Assembly: GCA_903933395.1 (NCBI GenBank)
Contig: CAIZKA010000330.1
Location: forward strand, 1-7,877
Length of the DNA stretch: 7,877 nucleotides
Direction: 5' to 3'
DNA from: an uncultured beta proteobacterium
Lineage (GTDB): Bacteria > Pseudomonadota > Gammaproteobacteria > Burkholderiales > Rhodocyclaceae
Positions 1 through 5,619 of this stretch are shown here, piece by piece (position 1 is the stretch's first letter; every line of letters starts with the position of its first letter). The position numbers and the translations under genes are program-made. The notes under the pieces were generated by a model. That model did no database searches. It was not told the DNA's origin and saw only the letters and a list, made by a program, of their open reading frames with translations.

Positions 1-636
1 CGCGTCATCGGCTGCCTGATCGAGAAGGAGATCACCACGCCGGAGCAGTATCCGCTGTCGCTCAATGCCCTGACCAATGCCTGCAACCAGCGCAGCAATC
101 GCGATCCGGTGCTGGACCTGGACGAGGCCGAGGTACAGCAGGTGGTCGATGCGCTGGTTAAGAAGTTCTTCGTCAATGAACACGGCGGTTTCGGCAGCCG
201 GGTGCCGAAATTCCAGCATCGCTTCTGCAACACCAACTACGGCACGCTGAAGTTCACGCCGCAGGAGCTCGGCGTCATTTGCGAACTGTTCCTGCGCGGA
301 CCGCAGACACCGGGTGAATTGCGCAGCCACGCCGCCCGGCTTTGCCGCTTCGGCGACGTGACGGAGGTCGAGGCCGTGCTGCTGCAGCTCGCGGCGCGCG
401 AGGACGGTCCCTATGTGATGCGCCTGGCGCGCGAGCCGGGCAAGCGCGAATCGCGTTACGCCCATTTGTTCAGCGGCGAAGTCAGCGGCGCCGACGAACA
501 CTCGGCCATAGCCGGCGGTAGCGATCCGCAACCTCAGTCAGGCGGTCGCCTGCAGCAGCTTGAAGAGCGGATCGCCAGCCTTGAAGCCGAGGTTTCCGCG
601 CTGAAAGAACGGCTCGACGCGCAGACCGCTTCCTGA
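1..636 (+). CDS. yceH: YceH family protein (DUF480/UPF0502), 5' end cut by the window
   Basis: The reading frame is open from base 1 and ends at TGA 634-636, giving 211 visible residues. It lines up closely with E. coli YceH as I remember it: the visible start RVIGCLIEKEITTPEQYPLS corresponds to about residue 11 there, so only roughly ten residues and the start codon lie outside the window. Family hallmarks seen are TTPEQYPLS, ACNQRSNRDPV, RFCNTNYG, RGPQTPGELRSHAAR, and REDGPYVMRLAREPGKRESRY followed by HLFSGEV. The family folds as tandem winged-helix-like domains, and its biochemical role is not established. The last 30 or so residues (LQQLEERIASLEAEVSALKERL) form a heptad-patterned coiled coil after a low-complexity linker, so oligomerisation is likely. 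The gene converges on the minus-strand small ORF 28 bp away, and I see no clear terminator between them. Family assignment is secure; function is unknown. Confidence 0.93.
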   Translation, partial: RVIGCLIEKEITTPEQYPLSLNALTNACNQRSNRDPVLDLDEAEVQQVVDALVKKFFVNEHGGFGSRVPKFQHRFCNTNYGTLKFTPQELGVICELFLRGPQTPGELRSHAARLCRFGDVTEVEAVLLQLAAREDGPYVMRLAREPGKRESRYAHLFSGEVSGADEHSAIAGGSDPQPQSGGRLQQLEERIASLEAEVSALKERLDAQTAS

Positions 637-664
637 TCCGCCGGCAATGCGACGGTGGGAATCC

Positions 665-862
665 TCAGGCCGTAGCCTTCTCCCGGCGCCTGGATTTCCC
701 GCCGCCCGCTTCTGAATCCTCGGTCGCTTCGTCGTCGGCATCGCTGAAGCGGACGATATGCACTCCGGCCGGCAGGTCGGATTTGCGGCGGGAAAGCTCC
801 CGCAGCCAGTCGTTTCCGGGGGGTGCGAGAACGTCCATCAGGCTCATGGCGCGCTGGGTCAT
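665..862 (-). CDS. Small hypothetical protein, 65 aa
   Basis: I do not recognise this protein. The ATG at 862 is preceded by ACAGGAGCCGCAA, a good AGGAG Shine-Dalgarno at normal distance. This favours it over an in-frame TTG at 889, which would add nine residues. The N-terminal half is compositionally normal (MTQRAMSLMDVLAPPGNDWL, then RELSRRKSDLPAGVHIVRFS) and looks like a short folded or helical segment. The C-terminal 25 residues are an acidic stretch (DADDEATEDSEA) followed by a basic tail (GGGKSRRREKATA), probably disordered. There is no signal peptide, membrane segment or Cys/His metal motif. Codons end mostly in G or C, like the neighbouring genes. It lies downstream of the micro-ORF and hairpins at 910-1088 and may share their transcript. 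A real gene is likely because of the ribosome site and codon use, but without homologues in hand it stays hypothetical. Confidence 0.6.
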   Translation of the reverse strand: MTQRAMSLMDVLAPPGNDWLRELSRRKSDLPAGVHIVRFSDADDEATEDSEAGGGKSRRREKATA

Positions 863-949
863 TTGCGGCTCCTGTGTTTCCTGGCTCAAGCATGGCCGGA
901 ATTTCCGTGTCCGGTGTCACGTGCGCCGGATCCACCGGCGACATAAAGG

Positions 950-977
950 CGAAGGCGCCACCGAGGCAGCGCCTTCG
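950..977 (-). terminator. Second hairpin of the pair, possible weak terminator
   Basis: CGAAGGCGC at 950-958 pairs with GCGCCTTCG at 969-977 (nine pairs) around a 10-nt loop. On the minus strand the stem is followed by GCCTTTATG, only a three-base U run. It could attenuate transcription entering the 65-residue CDS, but the weak U tract means termination is uncertain. Confidence 0.35.
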
Positions 978-1004
978 GGCGGCTGGAGGGGAAGGCCAGC
1001 CGCC
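978..1004 (-). repeat. Hairpin after the micro-ORF, 9-bp perfect stem
   Basis: GGCGGCTGG at 978-986 pairs exactly with CCAGCCGCC at 996-1004 around a 9-nt loop. It starts 12 bases past the micro-ORF stop on the minus strand and directly precedes a second hairpin. No U tract follows, so on its own it is more likely a structural element or a pause hairpin than a complete intrinsic terminator. Confidence 0.5.
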
Positions 1005-1016
1005 GGGGGAAGTGCG

Positions 1017-1088
1017 TCAGCGCGCCAGGTAGCGGCGCGAATCGGCGAGGAATTTGAGGATTACGGTGGGCTGCATGTCTGGCTCCAT
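1017..1088 (-). CDS. Candidate micro-ORF, 19 or 23 codons
   Basis: The ATG at 1088 opens MEPD and an in-frame ATG at 1076 opens MQPTVILKFLADSRRYLAR, which ends at TGA 1017-1019. The inner ATG is preceded by GGAG six bases upstream, inside the codons of the longer version, so the 19-residue form is favoured. The peptide has a hydrophobic front (VILKFLA) and a basic end (RRYLAR). It ends just before two strong hairpins, a layout typical of leader peptides or of small translated ORFs in regulatory RNAs. I do not recognise the peptide. It is not rich in any single amino acid, so classical amino-acid attenuation is not indicated. A chance short ORF is quite possible; the ribosome site and the placement are the only support. 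Confidence 0.35.
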   Translation of the reverse strand: MEPDMQPTVILKFLADSRRYLAR

Positions 1089-1111
1089 TGTTGCGTCTGC
1101 GGTTGCATGAA

Positions 1112-1143
1112 CGTATAGATGGGGCGCCTGGCCGCCGGTTCAA
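1112..1143 (-). promoter_or_regulatory. Weak sigma-70-like promoter candidate upstream of the micro-ORF
   Basis: On the minus strand TTGAAC (1138-1143) lies 20 bases ahead of TATACG (1112-1117), 23 bases before the first micro-ORF ATG. The spacer is longer than the ideal 17, so this is only suggestive. It lies in the gap downstream of arfB, where a separate start for the micro-ORF and small-CDS transcript would be needed unless arfB reads through. Confidence 0.25.
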
Positions 1144-1188
1144 TGGCGAATTGCAACAACTTGTTTCAGGGCGGCCCGATGCCGCAGC

Positions 1189-1605
1189 TCAGGTGTCGCT
1201 GACGCGGCCGCGCTGGGCTTTCACTTTTCCGCGCAGGACCTTGCTGTCTACGCGGCGCTTTTGCGAACCGCGGGTCGGTTTGGTGGCGCGGCGCTGGCGG
1301 GGAACGAAGGCCGCCTGGGCGATCAGTTCGCGCAAGCGCTCCAGCGCCGCAAACGTATTGCGCTCCAGGCTGCGGAATTGCTGCGCCTTGATCACCACGA
1401 CGCCCTCGGCCGTGATTCGCTGATCCTTGAGTTGCAGCAGGCGGGCCTTGAGTTCCTCGGGCAGCGAGGAGGCCCGGATGTCGAAGCGCAAATGCACCGC
1501 ATTCGAGACCTTGTTGACGTTCTGGCCGCCGGCACCCTGGGCGCGTATGGCGGTGAGCTCGACTTCGTCCTCGCGCAGCAGGGATGCGGTTTCGGCGGTG
1601 GTCAT
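1189..1605 (-). CDS. arfB: Alternative ribosome-rescue factor B (ArfB/YaeJ), peptidyl-tRNA hydrolase
   Basis: The 138-residue protein matches the ArfB family in length (E. coli about 140) and layout. The release-factor catalytic loop is RAQGAGGQNVNKVSNAVHLR, with GGQ at residues 26-28. RFDIRASSLPEELKARLL and GVVVIKAQQFRSLERN follow, and a basic tail (about 101-135, many Lys and Arg) completes it. In the family, GGQ promotes hydrolysis of peptidyl-tRNA on stalled ribosomes, and the tail enters the empty mRNA channel to sense non-stop complexes. Stop-codon recognition domains are absent, which separates it from RF1 and RF2. I chose the ATG at 1605 because it gives the family N-terminus; a TTG at 1632 would add nine unrelated residues. 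No good Shine-Dalgarno precedes the ATG, and a palindromic repeat element sits just upstream. It is last in a leftward set with the DUF1415, RIO kinase and dbpA genes. Identity is secure. Confidence 0.94.
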   Translation of the reverse strand: MTTAETASLLREDEVELTAIRAQGAGGQNVNKVSNAVHLRFDIRASSLPEELKARLLQLKDQRITAEGVVVIKAQQFRSLERNTFAALERLRELIAQAAFVPRQRRATKPTRGSQKRRVDSKVLRGKVKAQRGRVSDT

Positions 1606-1634
1606 GGCACGGCAGGACAGTCGGTCATGCAAAA

Positions 1635-1773
1635 ACAGATGGGTGGATTCGTCCCCGGATCGAGTCCGGGGCAGGCAATTCCGGCGAACGCCGGAATCCA
1701 GCCGGCGATTGTTACTGGATCCCGGGTCAAGCCCGGGATGACCGTTGGAATTGCGTCCATCGGTTTCATCTGT
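1635..1773. repeat. Compound palindromic repeat element between arfB and the DUF1415 gene
   Basis: Three perfect inverted repeats follow one another: CCCCGGA/TCCGGGG (1653-1659 with 1665-1671, 5-nt loop), ATTCCGGCG/CGCCGGAAT (1678-1686 with 1689-1697), and ATCCCGGG/CCCGGGAT (1719-1726 with 1732-1739, loop TCAAG). The outer edges carry ACAGATG (1635-1641) and its inverse CATCTGT (1767-1773). The wording of the inner parts (GGAATCCAG, CTGGATCCCGGGTCAAGCC, CGGGATGAC) matches a repeat type often seen between genes in GC-rich proteobacteria, in my experience. It contains no gene. Such elements may act as bidirectional terminators or mRNA 3' stabilisers and may spread as non-autonomous elements. 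Here it would shield the 3' end of the DUF1415 message and possibly reduce read-through into arfB. Confidence 0.75.
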
Positions 1774-1782
1774 ACTAGGGCT

Positions 1783-2331
1783 TCACTTTGGTGGGGCATC
1801 GACGTCGAGCGCCCGCCAGCCTTCCAGCCCCAGCTTGTTGAGGGTTTCGATGTTGCGTTCGTAGATGTCCGCCGCATCGGGAAAGGCGGCCGTAGCGCGG
1901 GCCAGGCTGGCTTCGCGAATCAAGTGCAGTGTCGGGTAGGGCGCACGATTGGTATGGTTGGCGATGTCGTCGGGCTCGGCATCGGCAAACACGTAGTCGG
2001 GATGAAAGCTTGCCACCTGCAGGACGCCGGTCAGGCCGTTTGTGCGCAGCACGACTTCGACCAGGTCGAGGAAGTTCGCGAAATCGTCGAACCCGGTGAG
2101 GACATCGGGCGTGATCAGCAAGGTGGTGTCGGTGTCTTCGGGCGCGGTTTCGGTGAGGAACTTCAGTTCGCGTTCGAGGTCGTCGAGCAGGGCTTCTTCG
2201 GTGCGCGCCGCGCTGACGACGTAGCGCACCTGGCCCTTGACATGCACCGCCTTGGCGAAGGGGCAGAGGTTGAGGCCGATCACCGCGCGCTCCAGCCACT
2301 TGCGCGTCGTGGCGATGATTTCGTCGGACAT
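1783..2331 (-). CDS. DUF1415 family protein, 182 aa
   Basis: The protein carries the conserved blocks of the DUF1415 family, whose function is unknown: RAVIGLNLCPFAK near the N-terminus (LCPFAK at 22-27), SFHPDYVFAD (108-117) and NRAPYPTLHLIREAS (128-142). The invariant-looking Cys23, His110 and Asp112 and the aromatic, proline-rich third block suggest an enzyme or ligand-binding fold, but that is inference. There is no signal peptide or membrane helix, so it is probably cytosolic. The ATG at 2331 gives the expected family start although the bases before it (GCCGACTTTC) hold no clear Shine-Dalgarno. Translation may depend on coupling to the RIO kinase gene, whose stop is 26 bases upstream. 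The window gives no further hint of its role beyond co-transcription with ribosome-related genes. Confidence 0.9.
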   Translation of the reverse strand: MSDEIIATTRKWLERAVIGLNLCPFAKAVHVKGQVRYVVSAARTEEALLDDLERELKFLTETAPEDTDTTLLITPDVLTGFDDFANFLDLVEVVLRTNGLTGVLQVASFHPDYVFADAEPDDIANHTNRAPYPTLHLIREASLARATAAFPDAADIYERNIETLNKLGLEGWRALDVDAPPK

Positions 2332-2357
2332 GAAAGTCGGCGCCGGCGTTACGGCGC

Positions 2358-3200
2358 TCAGCCGGCCTGGTAGAGGAGCCGGCGCTCTTCGGCCTGCAGC
2401 GCCAGCTTGACTTCTTCGAGCACGGCATCGACGTCGGCGATGCGATGTTCGACTTCGATACGGCCGGTCAGCTCGGATTCCGGCGTCAGGTTGCCGGCCT
2501 CGTAAAGCCGCCAGATTTCCTTGCCGTATTCGCTGTCGATCAGCTCGGGTGCGAAACGGCCGAAATAACTGGCGAGGTTGGCGACATCGCGCTCCAGCAT
2601 CGGCCCGGCGTTGCTGTTGCCGGCGGCATCGACGGCTTGAGGCAGATCGATGATGACCGGGCCGTGGCTGCCGACCAGAATGTTGTACTCGGACAGGTCG
2701 CCATGAATGATTCCCGCACAGAGCATGCGCACCACCTGATTGAGCAGCCCGGCGTGGAATTCCAGCGCCTGCTCCGGCGACAGCTCTATGTCATTGAGGC
2801 GCGGCGCCGGATGCCCGTCGGTGTCGGTCACCAGGTCCATCAGCAGCACGCCCTCGTGGCAGATGTAGGGCTGCGGCACGCGCACGCCGGCGGCGGCCAG
2901 CCGATACAGCGCGTCGACCTCGGCGCTTTGCCAGGCTTCTTCCTGCATCTGGCGCCCGTAGCGCGAACCTTTTTCCATGGCGCGCGCCTGCCGGCTGTTC
3001 TTGGTCTTGCGGCCTTCCTGGTAGGACGTGCTCTTGCGGAAACTGCGCTGTTTGGCGTCCTTGTAGACCTTGGCGCAGCGGATCTCTTCGCCGCAGCGGA
3101 CGATATAGACGGTTGCCTCCTTGCCGCTCATGAGCTGGCTCAGGACCTCGTCGACCAGGCCTTCGGTTACCAGCGGCTGGAGTCGCTTGGGTGTTTTCAT
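2358..3200 (-). CDS. RIO-type serine/threonine protein kinase, 280 aa
   Basis: This is a complete RIO kinase domain. The flexible ATP loop is SGKEATVY (25-32), and the candidate ATP-anchoring lysine lies in CAKVYK (Lys44). A basic RIO-specific insert is rich in Arg and Lys (SFRKSTSYQEGRKTKNSRQA, about 53-72). The hinge region is VLLMDLV (118-124), the catalytic loop is HGDLSEYN (166-173, Asp168, Asn173), and the metal-binding motif is IIDLPQ (Asp185). No key residue is missing. Archaeal and eukaryotic RIO kinases act in small-subunit ribosome maturation; bacterial RIO1-like members are less well understood. The ATG at 3200 lies 3 nt after the dbpA stop, with a GGGG-containing weak ribosome site inside the dbpA end, so translational coupling is likely. 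Its position next to a helicase of 50S assembly supports, but does not prove, a ribosome-related role. Confidence 0.92.
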   Translation of the reverse strand: MKTPKRLQPLVTEGLVDEVLSQLMSGKEATVYIVRCGEEIRCAKVYKDAKQRSFRKSTSYQEGRKTKNSRQARAMEKGSRYGRQMQEEAWQSAEVDALYRLAAAGVRVPQPYICHEGVLLMDLVTDTDGHPAPRLNDIELSPEQALEFHAGLLNQVVRMLCAGIIHGDLSEYNILVGSHGPVIIDLPQAVDAAGNSNAGPMLERDVANLASYFGRFAPELIDSEYGKEIWRLYEAGNLTPESELTGRIEVEHRIADVDAVLEEVKLALQAEERRLLYQAG

Positions 3201-3203
3201 TCG

Positions 3204-4661
3204 TTAACCGCCCCTGTCGCTCAACAAATGCACCTTCACCTTCTTGCCCTTGATGGTGCCGGCCGTCAGCTTGCGCAGGGCGTCCTTGGCGATGCTGCGC
3301 AGGACGGCGACATAGGTGCTGGTGTCGGTGACGTTTATCTTGCCGACCTGCTCCTTGCTGAAGCCGGCCTCTCCGGTCAGCGCGCCCAGCACGTCGCCGG
3401 GACGGATCTTCTCCTTGCGTCCGCCGAGGATCAGCAGCGTGACCATGGGCGGCATCAGGGGCTTGTCGGCGTCGACCGGAATTTGCAGATCGTTCAGCGA
3501 GCGCCATTCGACATCGACGCCCATGGTCTTGACGATGTTGGCGACGCGGCCCTTCTGGTTGCTGCTGACGAGGCTGAACGCCCAGCCGTCCTGGTCGACG
3601 CGGCCGGTGCGGCCGATGCGATGGACGTGAATTTCGCTGTCCGGCGTGATATCGACATTGATCACCGCTTCCAGCTGGTCGATGTCGAGGCCGCGCGCGG
3701 CGACGTCGGTGGCGACCAGCACCGAGCAACTGCGGTTGGCGAACTGGATCAGCACCTGGTCGCGTTCGCGCTGTTCCATCTCGCCGTGCAGGGCGAGGGC
3801 GACGAAGCCTTCGGCGCGCAGGACCTGCAGCAGGTCGCGGCATTGCTGGCGCGTATTGCAGAAGGCCAGGGTGCTGACCGGGCGGTAGTGCTTCAGCAGC
3901 AGGGCGACCGCGGCCAGACGCTGGTCGTTGGTCACCTCGTAGAAACGCTGGCGGATCTTGCCGGCCTCGTGCTGTTCGGGCAGCGTGATGCGCTGGGGCT
4001 GGCGCTGGAACTGCCTGGCCAACGTGGCGATGCCTTCCGGAAAGGTGGCGGAGAAAAGCAGGGTCTGGCGCTCGCTCGGGCAGGCCTTGGCGACGGTGAC
4101 GATGTCGTCGAAGAAACCCATGTCGAGCATGCGGTCGGCTTCGTCCAGTACCAGGCTATCGAGCGCCGACAGGTCGAGGCTCGCGCGCTGCAGGTGGTCC
4201 ATGATGCGCCCCGGCGTGCCGACCACGACGTGGGCACCGTGCTCCAGGCTGGAAATCTGCGGTCGCATGGTGCTGCCGCCGCACAGGGTCAGCACCTTGA
4301 TGTTGTCTTCGCCACGGGCCAGGCGGCGGATTTCCTGGGTCACCTGGTCGGCCAGTTCGCGCGTCGGACAAAGCACCAGCGCCTGCACGGCAAAGCGGCG
4401 GGGGTTCAGCTTGGCCAGCAGGGTCAGGGCGAAGGCCGCGGTCTTGCCGCTGCCGGTCTTGGCTTGCGCGATCAGGTCTTGCCCGGCCAGAGCGGGCGGC
4501 AGGCTGGCGGCCTGGATCGGCGTCATCTGCAGGTAACCCAGGTGTTTCAGGTTCGCCAGCGTGGACGGCGCCAGTGGCAGTTGGTCGAACGAGAGGTTCG
4601 CTGCGCTGTTGTCAGGAGCCCGGGTGAAAAGGGTGGAGGGTGCTGGAGAGACTTCGGTCAT
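3204..4661 (-). CDS. dbpA: ATP-dependent RNA helicase DbpA (DEAD-box)
   Basis: All DEAD-box motifs are present in order: Phe25 and TPIQ (Gln50) of the Q motif, AKTGSGKT (67-74), PTREL (99-103), TPGR (149-152), DEAD (173-176), SAT (204-206), ATDVAARGLD (317-326) and HRIGRTGR (347-354). Residues about 404-482 match the DbpA C-terminal RNA-binding domain (GGRKEKIRPGDVLGALTGEAG, then VAVLRSIAKDALRKL and IKGKKVKV). In E. coli this domain binds hairpin 92 of 23S rRNA and directs the helicase to late 50S assembly. The domain separates DbpA from RhlE or SrmB. The N-terminus is about 20 residues longer than in E. coli. The ATG at 4661 has no Shine-Dalgarno but a perfect TATAAT five bases upstream, pointing to a leaderless message. 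It heads the leftward set with the RIO kinase, DUF1415 and arfB. Confidence 0.95.
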   Translation of the reverse strand: MTEVSPAPSTLFTRAPDNSAANLSFDQLPLAPSTLANLKHLGYLQMTPIQAASLPPALAGQDLIAQAKTGSGKTAAFALTLLAKLNPRRFAVQALVLCPTRELADQVTQEIRRLARGEDNIKVLTLCGGSTMRPQISSLEHGAHVVVGTPGRIMDHLQRASLDLSALDSLVLDEADRMLDMGFFDDIVTVAKACPSERQTLLFSATFPEGIATLARQFQRQPQRITLPEQHEAGKIRQRFYEVTNDQRLAAVALLLKHYRPVSTLAFCNTRQQCRDLLQVLRAEGFVALALHGEMEQRERDQVLIQFANRSCSVLVATDVAARGLDIDQLEAVINVDITPDSEIHVHRIGRTGRVDQDGWAFSLVSSNQKGRVANIVKTMGVDVEWRSLNDLQIPVDADKPLMPPMVTLLILGGRKEKIRPGDVLGALTGEAGFSKEQVGKINVTDTSTYVAVLRSIAKDALRKLTAGTIKGKKVKVHLLSDRGG

Positions 4662-4666
4662 ACGCG

Positions 4667-4672
4667 ATTATA
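4667..4672 (-). promoter_or_regulatory. Consensus -10 box (TATAAT) directly before dbpA
   Basis: On the minus strand the order is TATAAT, CGCGT, ATG. A start 6-8 bases past the -10 box falls on or just inside the dbpA start codon, so the transcript would have essentially no leader. The expected -35 position holds GC-rich hairpin sequence without a good match, so the promoter would rely on the -10 box or on an activator. The box overlaps the U-rich tail of the upstream hairpin. Confidence 0.5.
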
Positions 4673-4674
4673 AA

Positions 4675-4693
4675 GGCGCCCGCCACGGGCGCC
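4675..4693 (-). terminator. Intrinsic terminator-like hairpin after the NHL gene
   Basis: GGCGCCCG (4675-4682) and CGGGCGCC (4686-4693) form a perfect 8-bp GC stem with a 3-nt loop, 15 bases past the stop of the NHL protein gene. On the minus strand it is followed by TTTATAAT, a short U run. It is placed to end the hemerythrin-NHL transcript just before dbpA begins. The U tract is short, so efficiency is uncertain. Confidence 0.6.
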
Positions 4694-4708
4694 CGGAATC
4701 ATTCCAGG

Positions 4709-5572
4709 CTAGTCGATGCGCAGCAAGACGATGCGGTTGTTGTAGGTATCGATGACCCAGACATGGGGGGCACGGGCAAGCACGGCCTCGGGCTGGTAAA
4801 AAGCGTCTGCGGCACGGCCGCGCTTGCCGCTGCCGAGTACGCCGATCAGTTTGTGGGCGCGATCGAGCAGCAGGATGCGGTGGTTGTATTCGTCGGCCAG
4901 CCAGATGCGATCGCCGTCGAAGCTGAGGTACTTCGGGCCGTTCAGGCCGAACTCGGTGCCAAAGCTGGCCCGGTGCCTGAGCCCGGCGTCGAACACCTGC
5001 ACGCGGTTATTGGCAGAGTCGACGATATAAACACTGCCGTCGCTTGCCGCTTCGACATCGTGCGGATTGCGCAACTCGCCATACTTTGTGCCCGGCCCGC
5101 CGGCCGTGCGCTCCAGCTTGCCGTCGCGAAAGACGCTCAGCGTTGCATTACGCGTATTGGTGACAAGCACTCTCCCATCGGGCGTGACCGCCACGCCCTC
5201 CGGACCCGCAAGTCCCTTCAGTTCGCCGGCCAGCTTTGCCTGCGCGCCCTTGACCTCGTAGATGGCGATGCGGTCGTTGCCGGTGTCGGCGACCAGCAAC
5301 CGTCCTGAGGCGTCGAACTCCGCGTCGTGCGGGTAGGACAATTCGCCGGCGCCGAAGCTGCCGACCGGTTTGAGCGTCATCGCCTCGAGTACCTGGATGC
5401 GACTGTTGCGCATGTCGGTAAGGTAGATGAGCTTGCCGTCGGGCGAAAACGCCGCGTCATGCGGCTCCGCCAGCCCGTCGGCGAACTCGGCCAGCTGGGT
5501 TGCGCGCAAGACCGGCTGCGCCACAGCCAGCGGGACCAGGAGCAGGAGGGCGGTGAATACAACGCGGCGCAT
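4709..5572 (-). CDS. Exported NHL-repeat six-bladed beta-propeller protein
   Basis: The N-terminus is a signal peptide: MRRVV, then a hydrophobic run (FTALLLLVPLAVA), with likely cleavage after Ala18. This places the mature protein in the periplasm or outside the cell. The rest is six NHL-type repeats, each ending in an Asp/Asn-x-x-Asn-x-R/T-hydrophobic element: DMRNSRIQV (53), DTGNDRIAI (96), NTRNATLSV (139), DSANNRVQV (185), DEYNHRILL (227) and DTYNNRIVL (275). This fits a six-bladed propeller of 287 residues. Blades 1, 2 and 4 share PHDA or PHDV at their first strand (37, 81, 170), while blades 3, 5 and 6 have PEGV, PKYL and PEAV. NHL propellers usually bind proteins, peptides or small ligands; no specific function can be assigned. 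The ATG at 5572 has only a weak ribosome site. It follows the hemerythrin-like gene by 47 bases and probably shares its transcript. Confidence 0.88.
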   Translation of the reverse strand: MRRVVFTALLLLVPLAVAQPVLRATQLAEFADGLAEPHDAAFSPDGKLIYLTDMRNSRIQVLEAMTLKPVGSFGAGELSYPHDAEFDASGRLLVADTGNDRIAIYEVKGAQAKLAGELKGLAGPEGVAVTPDGRVLVTNTRNATLSVFRDGKLERTAGGPGTKYGELRNPHDVEAASDGSVYIVDSANNRVQVFDAGLRHRASFGTEFGLNGPKYLSFDGDRIWLADEYNHRILLLDRAHKLIGVLGSGKRGRAADAFYQPEAVLARAPHVWVIDTYNNRIVLLRID

Positions 5573-5619
5573 ACGCTGGAATGCTACCGGAAGGCAGCAG
5601 ACCGCGGGAGGTCGGCGCC

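Larger units (their letters stand above)
863..1188. other. Gap between the small CDS and arfB: leader-like region
   Basis: This 326-base stretch contains no long gene that I can support. Read on the minus strand it holds, in order, a weak promoter candidate (1112-1143), a micro-ORF with its own ribosome site (1017-1088), two tight hairpins (978-1004 and 950-977), and a weaker hairpin with two G-U pairs (910-930). The Shine-Dalgarno of the 65-residue protein follows just downstream. The longer frames that cross it on both strands lack a convincing ribosome site and recognisable protein features. The arrangement resembles a structured 5' leader or a small RNA, but this is inference. Confidence 0.5.

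Noticed and set aside
1606..1632. TTG start for arfB at 1632
   Set aside because: It would add nine residues foreign to the family and has no ribosome site; ATG 1605 gives the expected length.
1639..1760. CRISPR-like repeat array
   Set aside because: The palindromes differ from each other and have no regular spacer length; this is a compound inverted-repeat element.
1261..2373. A 370-codon plus-strand frame across arfB, the repeat element and the DUF1415 gene
   Set aside because: It spans two well-supported minus-strand genes and a palindromic non-coding element, and its product is low-complexity Gly/Gln/Val sequence with no family features.
2445..4673. A very long open frame (742 codons) on the plus strand opposite dbpA and the RIO kinase gene
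   Set aside because: It is the antisense shadow of GC-rich coding sequence. The minus strand carries complete, motif-perfect DbpA and RIO proteins, and the plus-strand translation has no recognisable domain or ribosome site.
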